Positions 24,775 to 37,095 of a stretch of 64,000 nucleotides of DNA are shown piece by piece. Position 1 is the stretch's first letter; the number at the start of each line of letters is the position of its first letter. The stretch lies in the NCBI RefSeq assembly GCF_030272615.1, contig NC_081405.1, forward strand, positions 569,903,095 through 569,967,094, given 5' to 3'. Below the pieces are notes generated by a model. The model searched no databases and was not told the origin of the DNA. It saw nothing but the letters and a program-made list of their open reading frames with translations. Made by a program: the position numbers and the translations under genes. The DNA comes from Cryptomeria japonica. Lineage: Eukaryota > Streptophyta > Pinopsida > Cupressales > Cupressaceae.

Positions 24775-26189
24775 TGTGTGCGGGAAATTTGGGGGATGAA
24801 ATGGAAAATGTGATTTCGAAACTAGTCCACACACCAATGGGACTCTTGGTGCAAGTTATGGAGTTATATTGAATAACTCAACTTCCCAAGGAATGTCCAC
24901 TGTTCTCTATCTCACAAGACCCCTCAAGCAAATGCCTTTTCTCTCGGATCACTGAGAAAAGTGACATAGGGATGAAAACCATGAGAATGAGGGATGTTTG
25001 ATCAATCTAACATGAATGGAATTCTAAATATGCATGATATTAACAAATATGAATTAAACTAACATGTATATGATGATAAGATGAAAGGATTAGTAAAAGA
25101 ACTATCCTAACATGATACACTAGCTTAATATGATTATTATGATAATGGAAATACTTATAAAATGCTAGTTTAGATTATTTCTATTCAAAGAGAGACTCAA
25201 TGCTTTATATAAATTTGTATAGATTAGATGCATGAAACTTGGATGATCAAAATGGAGAAATGAGGGCTCTATTTATAGGAAAAACAGGGCAATGAAGGGT
25301 CAAGATTGGATAATCTTAACAAAGACCAGGATTGAAAGCTATCAATCCATGTTTACAGTTCTCACCAATGAAATGGTGATAATTGTCAACATAAGACTGC
25401 TTGAGAGGAGATGTAAGAAGCATTAAATGTTTGAGAAGACCTCATGGTTACCTTAGGAGGTTAGGGTTATCCAATGGATAAAGCTTTTACCCAAAAGGTA
25501 AACTCTTGTGTAAGGGTTAAAGAGATAACCATGGTCAAACCAATGAATGCTTGATGAGACCCTTGGGTTAGATGAGGGTTGAGTTAGAGATAAATTCTCT
25601 AATCATGCAAGAGGCTTAAGTTAACCATTAATTGTTTAGAAGACCTTCAAGGTTAACTTGTTAAAGACATAAATCCTTTAATGGTTTTCAAAGACTTTGA
25701 AGGTTTGAGAAGTGACTTCCCTTTATCTAGTGATGTGACAATATTTAGATGATGGATTAGGCTAAATTAGAAGTGTTTAGAAGAATGTAGAAGGGGGTTT
25801 AGAGAAGCAAGTGGGAGATGTAGGAGAATGCAAGTGGATGGAGGGTAATTTTAATTAAAATAAATTACTTAATTTCAACTAAAATACATGTAACTTGCAT
25901 TAATACAAGTGGAGGATTTAAATAAATAAATTAGATTTATTTATTTGCAATGAAAAATTTAATTAAATGTAAATTTAATTAAAAGGGGAGAAGGGGGAAT
26001 TAATTAAATAAAGTGATTTATTTAATTAAAGGGGTAGAAAAGATGTAGGTGAATTTAATTAAATAAATTGACTAGCTTATTTAATCAAATAGATGAATGT
26101 GGATAATTAAATTAAATTAAATAGAGGAATGAGAGTAAAATGAATATTTAATATTCACTTAAGAAAGTGGTCATTTTTATACGTCTACA
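24775..26189 (-). repeat. Element C 3' LTR (1415 bp)
   Basis: Begins TGTGTGCGGG and ends CGTCTACA on the + strand. It is very similar to 41834-43277 throughout. The 29-bp length difference comes from small indels, including about 16 extra bases near 42530 in the right copy. The TATA-like box is at 25269-25279. Confidence 0.9.
25269..25279 (-). promoter_or_regulatory. TATA box in the element C LTR
   Basis: The - strand reads CCTATAAATAGAGCCCTC, a textbook plant TATA context, conserved in the 5' LTR at 42330-42340. In the 5' LTR it would drive element transcription toward lower coordinates. Confidence 0.6.
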
Positions 26190-27480
26190 TTTTGCCCATC
26201 TTTGAAGTCAAGTGTGTGCATATGGTGATTCAAAGAAAACTGTTAGATATGTCGATGTTGTGTGTTGAGATGTTGATATGATGATGTCATGCCCTAGTTT
26301 TGAGGAACAATATTGATGATGCCCCCTCGGGAGATGAATCAAGTATTTAAAAAATTTTGTTGATTTGATAATCGTTGAATTGATTGCATTTTTAAATTTT
26401 GACTGTGTTGAATGCATATTGTTTGACTCATCTCCCAAAAATAACATTTTATAGAGTTAAAAGTGAGAAAAATGAGCAAAATACATGCCCCACCTAGTAA
26501 CCCTAGTTGACTTTTACCCTATAAAAGGTAAAAATTGATTTCATTTGGGTTATTTGCACCTTTTGAATTCTCGTGAGAGTGACACATGGAGAGTGACAAA
26601 AATGTCAGTTCCCTATGCTTCACACCATTTCGAGTGCGTTCGCCGATACCGGAGGTCCACCACGTATGGTCCACCTATAAGTCATCTTAATTTTGCCCTG
26701 TTTTATTTTTTTTTTGTCGATTTCAGTCACGTTTTTAATTTTTTTCTTTGAATTTTTGCGGTTTAGCGCGCAGGACTCCTTTCCTAGCACATATGATACA
26801 AACTTCATCGCATAGGGTTGTTTATCTAGGATAGCATCTGGAAGTCATCTTGTAGCGCGTCATAGGTTTAGGGTAGCGCATAGGGATTTCTAGCACATAG
26901 GGCTAACAGGGTAGCGCATGCGGGGAACAGGGTAGCACCTAGGGTTAACCTAGTGCATAGTGTTCTTAGGTTAGTGCGATGGAGGATTTGGGTAGCGCAT
27001 AGAGTCAAGGTCTTAGCACGTAGCTTAGTTTAGCTAGCATATAGGTGGCAGTGTAGTGCGTGGGAGGATTATCTTAGCGCGTGAGCAGGAAAAATAATTG
27101 GGAAGAAGTGGGAAGATTGCGTTGTGAGGAAAAATAGATGAGGGAGATGATTTAGGGGTGAATAGGTGCCTATTGAGCTATGTCAAGTTCATGCCTGCTG
27201 TCTTAATGTCCAATTTTTCTACTTTGATATTGATTGCCAGCTTGAGTGTTTATTTTTGATGAGGATCTTGATGTTCTTTTGATATGGATCTTTGATTTTT
27301 GCCTCACAATTGAATTTGATGTCCGATATGAGTTCCAATTTATGATTTCTGATATGGTTCCTAATATGATTTTTGAGATATAGATTTGTGAGTTGCTTGT
27401 GTTATGGATCTTTGAGTTTGATTTCTCGATATGGTTCTTGCGATATGATTTTTTGATTTTCAATGTGGTTCTTGATTGTC
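26190..27480. other. Element C region next to the 3' LTR, rich in TAGCGC words
   Basis: The first 550 bases are unremarkable and AT-rich. From 26760 to 27090 the + strand repeats TAGCGC, often as GGGTAGCGCATAGGG, at 26764, 26853, 26874, 26913, 26994 and 27075, with decayed copies (TAGCACATAGGG) between. No ORF is convincing. The - strand next to the LTR reads GATGGGCAAAA, a weak purine tract. Confidence 0.5.
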
Positions 27481-27834
27481 GATATGGAACTTGATTTGAT
27501 ATTTCATTATTTCAAGTTGTTGTTGATTTCGATATGGGATTTGATTTTTGATATGGAACTTGATTTGATATTTGATTGTTTCAAGTTGCTTCTGATTTCA
27601 TTATGGGATTTGATTTTTGATATGGAACTTGATTTGATATTTCATTTTTTCAAGTTGCTTTTGATTTTGATATGGGATTTGTTTTTCAATATAGAACTTG
27701 ATTTGATATTTCGTTGTTTCAAGTTGCTTTTGATTTCGATATGGGATTTGTTTTTCGATATGGAACTTGATTTGATATTTTGTTTTTTCAAGTTGTTTTT
27801 CATTTTGATATGGGATTTAATTTTTGATATGGAC
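27481..27834. repeat. 69-bp tandem repeat, about five copies
   Basis: The word GATATGGAAC (or a one-base variant) recurs at 27481, 27550, 27619, 27688, 27757 and 27826, exactly 69 bp apart each time. As 69 is a multiple of three, a + strand frame stays open through it as a 23-residue repeat containing DMELDLIF and FKLLLIS. It ends just before the splice-acceptor-like site of the PMD gene, so it may lie in an intron or upstream region rather than encode protein. Confidence 0.85.
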
Positions 27835-27862
27835 CTAATGTTGGACATTTTTTGCTTTGCAG

Positions 27863-29912
27863 GCACAATTTGGCGTGCTCCAGTCATGAGAGCGATTTCC
27901 AAGACCATAGTCCTTGATTCTGCATTTGACATAGGCAGATAAAGATGTTATTGAGAGGTGTGGTTTATCCTCTTCATTGTACATGCCTCGGTATATGATT
28001 AATTGGGGTTTGCTGACAACTTTCACAGAGAGGTGGCACAGTGACACAAACACCTTTCATTTGGCTACTGGCAGGATAAGAGTCACTCCAGAGGATTGTT
28101 ATCAGATTCTATGTATTCTAGTGATTGGGGCACTATTTCCATATGAGCAGAGAGAGAAGGATGGGATAGAGGCCCTTCATCGGATATTACATGATGATCA
28201 AATTTGCGGATATGAGATCCCTTGGTAAGAGTTTATAGATTTTGATTATGCTCCACTACCCTCTATACTGGTAGGTTTTGTAGGTGGATTCTTTTGTCTT
28301 GACCGTAGGTTGAAGGGACTAGCAGTGGGCTGGGGACTAGTGTTGGAGGACATGGTGACATAGGGATGCAAGTTCACTTGGGGATCCTATATGTTAGCAC
28401 ACCTATATATGGAGTTGCACTAGGTAGTGTATATGGGATACATGAGTTTATCAGCCGGGGTCACATTAGTACAGGTGTGGGCTTGGGAGCACATTCTTGG
28501 AGCGAGCCCACCTGCAGATAGGGATAGGTCGATTGGTCGAGCCTATGCATATTGGTGTATAGGTATAGATGTCCACTGTAAGTTGGGCAAACTAGAGCAT
28601 TGGAGGAGGGTGTTGGATGATATTGATATGATCATCTAGAGATCGTAGATGGACTGCAAGGTATGGGATGAGGATGGGCTAGAGATGCCCTATGTTTACA
28701 TGTTAGGATACCTGATTGGGTGGATGCATTTTATCATTGAGAGGTTCTTGCATAGCCAAGTTTAGTGGTAGTATGGTCGACAATAGGGTATACTATAGGG
28801 AGCATGCTCATATGCTCGTCGGAGATAGGATGTGCTAGAGTGGGGTTTGACTATGATAGTGAAATAACTATGGAGGATTACATGCATTTGGCTAGACAAA
28901 TATGGGATTATAGGTTTGGAGTGGTGAATGCAAGGAAGATAGAGGAGTTTGCAGCGTTCTTTGTGGCCCATGTTATGGCATGGATATCAGATCTGGCAGA
29001 GATGATTCCTGCCTTTGATGATGATGAGGATGAGAAACCAGAGAAGCTAGTGAGATAGACAGAGGAGGGATATGAAGATGATAGAGGAGATGACAGGGGA
29101 GATGGGAGGGGAGGTGGTAGAAGGAGACGAGGAGATAGAGGAGGGGATGGAGGAGATAGAGGGATGATTGGAGGAGGTGATGGTGGGAGGAGAGGAGATG
29201 GGGGAAGGAGAGGAGATAGAGGGGCAGATGGGAGGGGAGATGGAGGAGATGGGGGAGGATTGGATTAGTCAGATGACTGGGTGGTGATGGAGGTAGGGAA
29301 GGTTTGGTTCTTGGAGCTAGTGGGGTTGGCAGAGCAGGTGAGGTGCTAGCTGCTGTGGGTGGCATAGAGGAGTTTAGGCGATCGACCCCATGGAGGAGAT
29401 CAGATGTTTTACCTCCACCGGGGCATAGGACAGGGATAGGTAGCATTACCACCTAGGTACTAGTGCAGATTAGGGTACCATTGCTTCGACAAGATTTATA
29501 GATTTGAGCATTGCATGTTACAGTGCAGAAGTTGCAGGTGCAAGTAGTAGCTCAGCAACATCAAATTACAGAGATTACCGCAGAGCCAGATACGATGATA
29601 GAGCACTTAGGTCGAGTAGAGGAACTAGAGGAGAGACTGTAGAGAGCAACGACTAGTGCCCCTATGAGAGACACATTGAGGGAGACATGGTACATGACCA
29701 TGGCGGTTGAGTACTATAGGTAGCTATATGAGAATCTAGTCCCTAGAGAGCAGAGGGCTCCTAGTTTTACTGCTAGTCAATCAGCTTGGAGTCAGTCAGG
29801 GATGGACAATAGAGATGTTACAGGGCCTTCTCGACGTGATCCACCTAGAGATCTAGGAGCTGGGACATCTGTTGTGAGACCATCAACCTCAGGAGATAGT
29901 CATACCTAAGAG
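27863..29912 (+). pseudogene. Antisense plant mobile domain (PMD) gene in element C
   Basis: After an acceptor-like TTTGCTTTGCAG (ending 27862) the + strand opens with WRAPVMRAISKTIVLDSAFD, then the PMD core RWHSDTNTFHLATGRIRVTP and CYQILCILVIGALFPYE (28034-28145). The homologous frame continues with stops through a segment with VWAWEHILGASPPADRD (28470-28525) to about 29055. It is followed by a Gly/Arg/Asp-rich tail of GGAGAT-type repeats (29050-29270) and a helical C-terminal part with VEELEERL (about 29620). Layout and place match the copy in element D, though the sequences are far apart. The gene is antisense to gag-pol. At least eight stops make it a pseudogene. Confidence 0.65.
29050..29270 (+). 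repeat. Purine-rich GGAGAT/GGAGGA low-complexity tract
   Basis: Encodes the Gly/Arg/Asp-rich tail of the antisense PMD gene. The Pro/Leu/His-rich frame on the opposite strand (28973-29452) is its shadow. Confidence 0.6.
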
Positions 29913-30165
29913 ATTTGTCTCTATTTGTATTGTATTTTGATAGTCATGACATCCTTTGTATATTTTGACCATTTTTGAGATATATATATATTTATATGAC
30001 ACCAATTTTCTGATCCACATGTGATGTATGCATTGATATTATGTTTCTATGATGATGATGTGATTCTTTAGATAAATTCTTTTGATTTTATATTTATTGA
30101 TGATGAGTGATGATGAAGATGCAATTATATAATGATGGGTTTTTGTGATGACTTATTTGATTTTT

Positions 30166-30380
30166 GAGATGTATCTTGAAAATGAGATGTATGATAATGA
30201 TATGTTGTGAGATGTATCTTGAAAATGAGATGTATGATAATGATATGATGTGAGATGTATATTGAAAATGAGATGTATGACAATGATATGATGTGAGATG
30301 TATCTTGAAAATGAGATGTATGATAATGATATGATGTGAGATGTATCTTGAAAATGAGATGTATGATAATGATATGCAAC
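30166..30380. repeat. 43-bp tandem repeat, five copies
   Basis: GAGATGTATC(T/A)TGAAAATG starts at 30166, 30209, 30252, 30295 and 30338, exactly 43 bp apart, with very few differences between copies. Each unit contains two GAGATGTAT words, so it probably arose from a shorter duplication. As 43 is not a multiple of three, all - strand frames stay open by composition only. Confidence 0.9.
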
Positions 30381-31464
30381 TAAATGCAAGTTTTAAAATG
30401 ATATGCAACTAATTGATCACCTTCTTTATCTTGTTGTCATTCTCATATAGTCACATATTTTCTCTTTGTTTTTGTTTATCATCATTGAGATTTTGATATG
30501 CTGAAAGTTATACAAGCATAATGGTATAATTAAACCATAATAACCTGAGAAAAACTTACATGGATTTTGATATTGCAAGATGGCACAAGCATCGAGGTAT
30601 AATTGAACCAAGACATCCTGAGTGCTGCTTGCATATAAACAGACAAGATTGAACCATTTGGATATGCAAAGTGGAATAATGTCTTTGGTGATATGTTTCG
30701 AATCACATCTCAAAACAAGATTTGCACAGTACAAGTGTTCGCCTCATAGATAGAAAACCAAAAAATATTAGACCCTCCGACCACTTTCTCTAACTCGATG
30801 CATCATTGAGAAAATTTAGGAGATCCAATAAGTCAAAAAGTTCAAATGAAAAATAGTCAAAACTTCATGCGAGATGTAAAAAAATTATATTTTAGAAAAT
30901 CATCCATCATGTGTGTTGAAGTTGTTAATTGGGTCAATGTTGTGTTTTCTCAGATGTTTGAGCTTTGGCTTGACAGGATTTGTTTGACATGTTGCGATTC
31001 TTGCTTGCTTGAAGTCAAATGAATGTTTCCCCTAGTTATAGATACCGATCAATGCGGATATGTATAGTGATTACCAAGCCATGGTGGGATATAATGAACT
31101 GATCTTCAGATAAGCAAGGATAGTGACTACGCTAAGTATGTCTAGGATAATGTTGCATATACAGTGTTGGGCGATGGCCATTAGTTATGAATTTGGATGC
31201 AAAAACATATGTGTAATGATAGATAGAGAAGTTGTTCCCTCACAAATAGAGCTTTTTGCCAGGTTTTCACCATTTTTTTTATGGCACCTTTTTGTTGTTT
31301 TGATTTTTTTGTTATTTTTCTGGTTTTTTTTTTTTTTTTTGTATTTTTCACTTTTTTCGTGATTAGACCACTCAAGTATAGAATTTATTCAGATGGATGT
31401 TGTTGGTTGGTTCATCGATCACATCTCCCTCTGAAGTTGTAAGTTGATAGGCACTAGATCCATA
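30381..31464. other. Element C spacer between antisense gene and integrase
   Basis: No coding content recognised. Contains T-runs at 31268-31285 and 31318-31340. The frames found there are low-complexity artefacts. Confidence 0.5.
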
Positions 31465-32708
31465 AGCTAATATTATGACATAGGGACCCAACCAGTTAGG
31501 TTCAAAATTCCCCTTCTTTTCACGATCCTATTGATTTCTGGGATTCTCTTTGAGTATGAGATCACCGAATTTGAAAATCCTAGGGATGACATTGTGGTTG
31601 TAGCTTCTACACATGCGTTGCTGGTATGCTTTGAGGTGAGTATAGGCATGTTGGCTTTTTTCATCCAGAAGCTCGAGTTCTTGCAATCTGTTGACCCGAT
31701 AATCCTCATCTGGAATGAAGCCTTTTAAAGATACTCTGAGTGATGAAATTTCTACCTCAAGAGGTAAAATTTATTTTGATCCATACACCAATGAATATGG
31801 CATGGCTCCTATAGGTGTCTGTATGCTAGTCCTATATGCTCAGAGTGACAGATTGAGTTGCACATGCCAATCCTTTCCTGCATCATTTACTATCTTCTTT
31901 AGGATTTTCAATATTGTTTTATTTGATGCCTCTGCTTGACCATTACCTTTTGGATAGTAAGGTGTAGAGAAATGATGTTGTATTTTGAATTGTTTGCATG
32001 GTTCTCGCACATCCTAATTTTTGAAGGGATGCCTATTGTCCATAATAATAGAACTAAGGATACTATATCTGTAAATTAGGTAATTGAGAAGAAAAGAGGT
32101 GATTTTTTTCCAGTCTCTATGGTCATTGGGACTACTTCAATCCATTTTGTAAAATATTTTGTTGTAGTGATAATGAACTTGTGTCCATTTGAAGAGGAAG
32201 GGTGTATTTTTCCTAATAAATCAAGTCCCCACTGACAGAAAGGCCAAGAAGTTTCAAATGGCTGCAATTCCTATGTTGGTGCATGGATAAGATTGCCATG
32301 GATTTGGCATTTAGGACATTTCATGGCAAATTGATAAGAGTCTTTCTCCATTGTCGGCTAGTAATATCCCATTCTCACAAGTTTTTCAGCAAGAGTGGGA
32401 CCTCTTGAATGTGTGCCAAAGATACCCTTGTGAAGCTCATGTAAAGTAGAGTCAGATTCATTACGATCAAGGAAATGAAGAAGAGTACCATCTAGACCTC
32501 GATGGTAAAGGGTATCAGCAATTAAGGTATACTGAACGGCTTGCCAGATAAAGTTGCATTTTTTACTCCAAGATAGGTCAATGGGTAGGGTATTCATGTT
32601 AAGATACTCAAATATTGTCTCATATAAAGGAGAGTCTGAACTGGTTAAAGAATAGATAACATGGGATGCAAAATTGTCATAGGTTGGGGAAAACAATTGC
32701 TCTACCAA
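31465..32708 (-). pseudogene. Element C integrase
   Basis: Domains in order on the - strand are a zinc-binding region around 32360-32450 ending HELHKGIFGTHSRGPTLAE; the catalytic core from about 32267 with WPFCQWGLDLLGKI and FTKWIEVVPM carrying the first Asp; and a C-terminal part to about 31470 with a GPY/F-like motif FEPNWLGPYV (31480-31510). The element would use it to insert cDNA into chromosomes. Several stops and at least two frame changes inactivate it. Confidence 0.8.
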
Positions 32709-32839
32709 AAACTCATAACGACTCTATTTCTCTAGAATTTGTAGTAGTGAAGTGATAGTAGCCATTGCATTGGCTGCTCTATTGTCCAACCTTGGTATTT
32801 GCTCGAAGGTGATGTGTACAAAATACTATTTGAAGCCAT

Positions 32840-33373
32840 CTACCATTCTTTTGTATGGTAGCAGCTTGTCATCCTTTGTTTGATATTATTGTTAATCTGA
32901 TTTATAACCAGTTGGGAATCTCCATAGACCTTCAATTCTATGATTCTCCATTCCATGGCCATTTTGATTCTTGTGAACAGTGCTTCATACTCAGTGATTT
33001 TATTTGTGCATGGAAACATGAGTCTATATGATCTTGGTATGGTGTGTCCTTCAGGAGTGATGAACAAGATGTCGGTACCTGAGCCATGTTGAGTGTAGGA
33101 ACCATCAAAGTACAGGGTCCATTGCTTGGTGGTAACAGTAAGGTCATCCCTATCTAGAAATTCAAGCTCCATTGGTTTCTTATCTAGTAGTGGTGCTTCA
33201 GCTAATTGATCTATAATTACTTGTCCCTTAATAGTCGGATGCTCTGTGTATTGGATATCAAATTCACTGAGAATCATGACCCATTTAGCTAGTTTTCCTG
33301 TGAGAGCTGCTTTGCTAAGTAAATACTTGAGAGGATCAATTTTTGCTACTAGCTTGATTGTGTGAGCTAGCAT
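32840..33373 (-). pseudogene. Element C second RNase H (Tat-type)
   Basis: A 177-residue open stretch. It starts in the tether (PLKYLLSKAALTGKLAKWVM), then holds an RNase H fold with WTLYFDGSYTQHGSG (first Asp), an EYEALFTRIKMA helix (Glu) and VYGDSQLVINQI (second Asp). A second RNase H after the normal one is a hallmark of the Tat clade of Ty3/gypsy and helps classify the element. Confidence 0.85.
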
Positions 33374-33379
33374 GTAATG

Positions 33380-34786
33380 TCAAAACTTTTGAGAGGTGAA
33401 TACCATTGCTAAACAAGCCTTCTCAATAAATGTGTAATTCAGCTCATATCCATTTAATGTTTTGCTGATGTAATAGATAGCTCGTTCCTTACCTTCTTGA
33501 TCTTGTTGTGCTAACAGGGCCCCCAATGATATGTCTATTGTTGATATGTAGAGAATAAGTGGCTTCCCTTCTATTGGTGGTACTAGAACTGGTGGGTTCA
33601 TTAGATATTGCTCTATTTGATAGAACAATTCTGCATAGTTGGATTCCCATCTGAATGGTATGTTTTTATGTAGAGAATGATTGAATGGTAGACTTTTATC
33701 TACTAATTGGGTTATGAATTGCCTGATAGACTATAGCCATCCTTGTAGAAATCTGAGTTAGCTAATGTTCTTGGGAGGTAGCATCTCCGTGATAGGTTGT
33801 ACCTTTGCTGGATCTATTTCAATGCCTTTTGCTGACACAATATAGCCTAATAATTTCCCCAATGTCACCCCGAAGATGCACTTCTTAGGGTTTAGCCTAA
33901 CTTGGAATTTCTCCAATCTTTGAAAGATTTTATCTAATATGCCCAAATGTTCTCCCCGGGTAAATGACTTAGCCAATAAATCATCCACATAGTCCTCCAG
34001 GAAGGTATGCATCATATCATGAAAGATTGACATCATTTCTCTTTGATAAGTTGACCCAGCATTCTTCAAGCCAAAAGGCATGACATTCCGACAATAGGTT
34101 CCCCATGGACAAGTGAATGCTATTTTATCTTGATCCTCTAGAGATATCTTGATTTGATTATAGCCAGAGAAATCATCTATTAATGATAGCATTGCATGCC
34201 CTGCTGTGAGGTCTACAATTATGTCAATGCTAGGCAAAGGAAAGTCATGCTTTGGACAGGCTTTGTTAACATCCCTAAAACCTATGCATATCCTGATGCT
34301 TCCATCTAGTTTTGAAATTGGCACAATGTTTGAAATTCATTCAACATAGTCTATAGGTCGAATAAATCCGATGTCTAATAACTTCTTTAGTTCAACTTTG
34401 ACCATTAAAGCTACATGTGGATTCATCTTTCTTAACTTTTGCTTCACTGGCTGAGCTCCTAGAGCAATAGATAAATAATGCATGATTAAGTTTGGATATA
34501 ACTTGGCCATATCTGCATATGACCAAGAAAAATTGATTTGCTTTTCTTTGAAGAATCTGATAAACTCTGGTTTTTCTTCTACTGTCAAAGATTCTGCTAG
34601 GTGTATGTTTTTAGCTGCTTCTTCTGTACCAATGTTGATTGATTGAGTGGGCTCAATCAATATGGGTGATTGCTCCTGATAGTGTTTAGGAAGAGTGCCA
34701 AGTCTCCCATCCTTGGGTGCCTTAAAAAGGGTTTCACCCTCAGATGCATCCTTTATTTTGACTTTTTTGTGATCTAGTGCTGCCAT
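33380..34786 (-). pseudogene. Element C reverse transcriptase and RNase H
   Basis: RT spans about 34450-33758. Motifs include GFIRPIDYVE, FRDVNKACPKHDFPLP, SLIDDFSGYNQI (first Asp), MPFGLKNAGSTYQ and EDYVDDLLAKS (the YVDD active site), then LNPKKCIFGV. The RNase H follows (33628-33380) with STIDISLGALLAQQD and ERAIYYISKTL. Stops at about 33750 and 34330 separate otherwise long frames, so decay is mild. The upstream segment 34786-34450 is a linker with DISEGET-like acidic sequence. Confidence 0.9.
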
Positions 34787-34852
34787 TGATTGGTTTTTAG
34801 CATTACATCCTCTATTTCTTTCATTTTAGCGACTAAGAGACTTGGCACCCTT

Positions 34853-36650
34853 CTAATTGCAGATATTGTTATTTTGTTTACTGGTAGAGTTTGTTTCTAG
34901 GTTGACAGTACATAGGTAATGGACAATATATTCATCATTTGGGAAAATAGGTATGTCAGAGTGTTCAGGTTCATCCCAGTCTATGAGATCAGGAAATACG
35001 AGTGGTAAAGAGTCATTGGGTGGGTCAAGGTCAGCTGTGGTAAGTGTCATGATAGAGGTATTGTTAAGGTTGTCTGTGAGATTAGTTAATTTAATGATAT
35101 TGTCAAGGTCTTCGATGGTATCATCTTCCATGTAGACTTGCTCATAGTGTCATTGCTTGCTTTTCTTAGCTTCATAGATATGTTGTGGACCAAATTCAAG
35201 TAATCTAGTCTCTACACCTTGTACTTCCTGAGAAAGGGGTGTATCAATATCACCTTCAGGGATTTCTTCAATAATATTTAAACAGCTACCATATTCATAG
35301 TCATTAGAATTAGTTTCAAAAGTATTGTCCCAGAGTCTTTTAGTGCTGCTGATAGGTATGTTGTAAGGTGAAAAGAGATCCCTGATAATTGATACCAGTC
35401 TGGTAGTTTTCTCTGATTTCATATCAAAACCTTCTTGTACTCTTTGCATCTATTCATATATTGTTTTTCCTTGGGAAGTAGTGATTTCTTTAGGAGGTGA
35501 TTCTTCTTTGTTTTGAATAGGTTACTGAACGTGGTGTACTTCCTCATAAGATGCTTCTTCTCTTTGAATGGCCAACTCCTCTTGTTGTTTCTCTTTTTCT
35601 TGGTGTTCTCTCTCTTTCTGTATTGTTTGTGTTTCTTGGTGTAGTGCCTCTTTCCATGAGTCCTCGTTGTATTTATTCTTTGCTTGCCACTGAGGTTTTT
35701 GATATTTATTTTGTTTCGGCCTTGGGGGTAGACTGTGTCCATATCCCAATCCCGTTTTGTCTCTAGAAAACTGTGAAGGAGGGTCCAATGGTTCTGTAAT
35801 ACCCGCTTGGTGCTTGCCTATAGGTCCTTTGCCATTGTATCCCATTTGTTGCATGATCAAGTATCCTTTTCCATATTGTTGTGTTGGTATAGCTACCTCC
35901 ATAGTAGCAGCTCTGTCTTCTCCCTCATCCTTGTATGGACAACTAAGGATGTCTTTCTCTTTTGATTCATGTGCTAGTGTACCTAGTTGAATAAACTTGC
36001 CATCAAACTTGGTGACGGGTTGTGTTGTTTGATGTGTCGATGCAGAAGGTTGTCCATGAAATTTTGGTGATGCTGGTAATTTGGTTAGACACATGGGTTC
36101 GAAAGAGTATTCTCCCATGCCTTTCTCTTTGATTTTCATCTTTTGTTTGAAATCCATGGATAAAGATTTGAGCTTTTCTTGATGATGATCTAACGTTGAG
36201 GAAGTTTGGGCTTCCTTGTTGTGTGGAAGCAAGCTGTCTTGGGCTGCCCCCATAGCATTGAAATGTTGAAAAGGGTTATTGTCAATAGAGATGGAAATCT
36301 CTTGCCCATTATATGGGAATTTGACACACTGATGGTAAGTTGATGATACTGCTTGCATTTCATGTATCAAAGGATGACCCATATGTGAGGTCTATGTCTA
36401 AGACTTGGCACATAGTGTCTCTTTGTATCGATCCTACTTGAATAGGTAGTATGATTGTTCCCTTGGATGATCTCTCTTCATCATCATATGAATTGATGGT
36501 GATTTTTTTTGTGTGGATCAATAAATTGCTCAGAGAAGCCTAATGCATAGATAAGTTTTAAGGTACATATATTGATACCAACTTCTCCATCTATTAATAC
36601 TCTTTTAACTCAATGTTTGTAGACTAAAACTTTAATATGAAGGGGAGTAT
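34853..36650 (-). pseudogene. Element C protease and G-patch-like linker
   Basis: The retropepsin region is at about 36650-36290, with VLIDGEVGINIC (active-site region, with the usual second Gly replaced by Glu) and a C-terminal part around SSTYHQCVKFPYNGQE. Downstream is a long linker with a G-patch-like stretch, GKGYLIMQQMGYNGKGPIG (about 35820-35880), as found in Tat-type polyproteins. A Gln/Glu/Lys-rich coil (35520-35680) and an acidic part (34853-35450) follow. A frameshift near 35520 and stops break it. Confidence 0.7.
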
Positions 36651-37095
36651 TATGTGGATGGCTCGAGGAGATATTATCATGTTCAGAAAAGGTGAGATTA
36701 TTAGGCCTTGTCATGTGAGCCACCATGGCTTGAAACTTGTCAATATCAAGATATTGAGGTACATTTGTTTCAACTAGTGCTTGTTCCAGGATGTCCTTAT
36801 GTTTTGGTGAGAGTTTGAGTAACTCGAGTATGGATATCTAAGTAGGGGTTCTCCCCAGTTGACTTACGAAATCATATTGAGTCTTCATGATAGTGGTTGA
36901 TGTTGATGTATGCCCTGTCAAGACATATTTTTGAGCTCGAGTTGTCACATTGATTGATGTATGGTCTTGTTTGTCTTTGATCTTTATGATGTTTATCTGA
37001 TTATCCTCTGTTGATATGTGATTGATAGTGTTGTTGTACAGATGATTTATGCGAGCTCCCCATGTATCATTTGATGATGAAGCTTCTTCTTTGTT

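Noticed and set aside
27463-27942. 159-codon + strand ORF as a membrane protein gene
   Set aside because: It is the 69-bp tandem repeat read in frame, rich in Leu, Ile and Phe, and lies upstream of a splice acceptor. Kept as a repeat only.
28973-29452. 159-codon - strand Pro/Leu/His-rich ORF
   Set aside because: Shadow of the GGAGAT-rich tail of the antisense PMD gene.
27481-30380. CRISPR-like arrays (regular 69-bp and 43-bp periods)
   Set aside because: The units are contiguous tandem repeats without unique spacers, in plant DNA.
30094-30408. Three overlapping - strand ORFs with HIIIIHLIF-type repeats
   Set aside because: All three frames are open across the 43-bp repeat because of its composition.
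34953-36000. + strand ORFs across 34953-35990
   Set aside because: Antisense shadows of the element C protease/linker frame.
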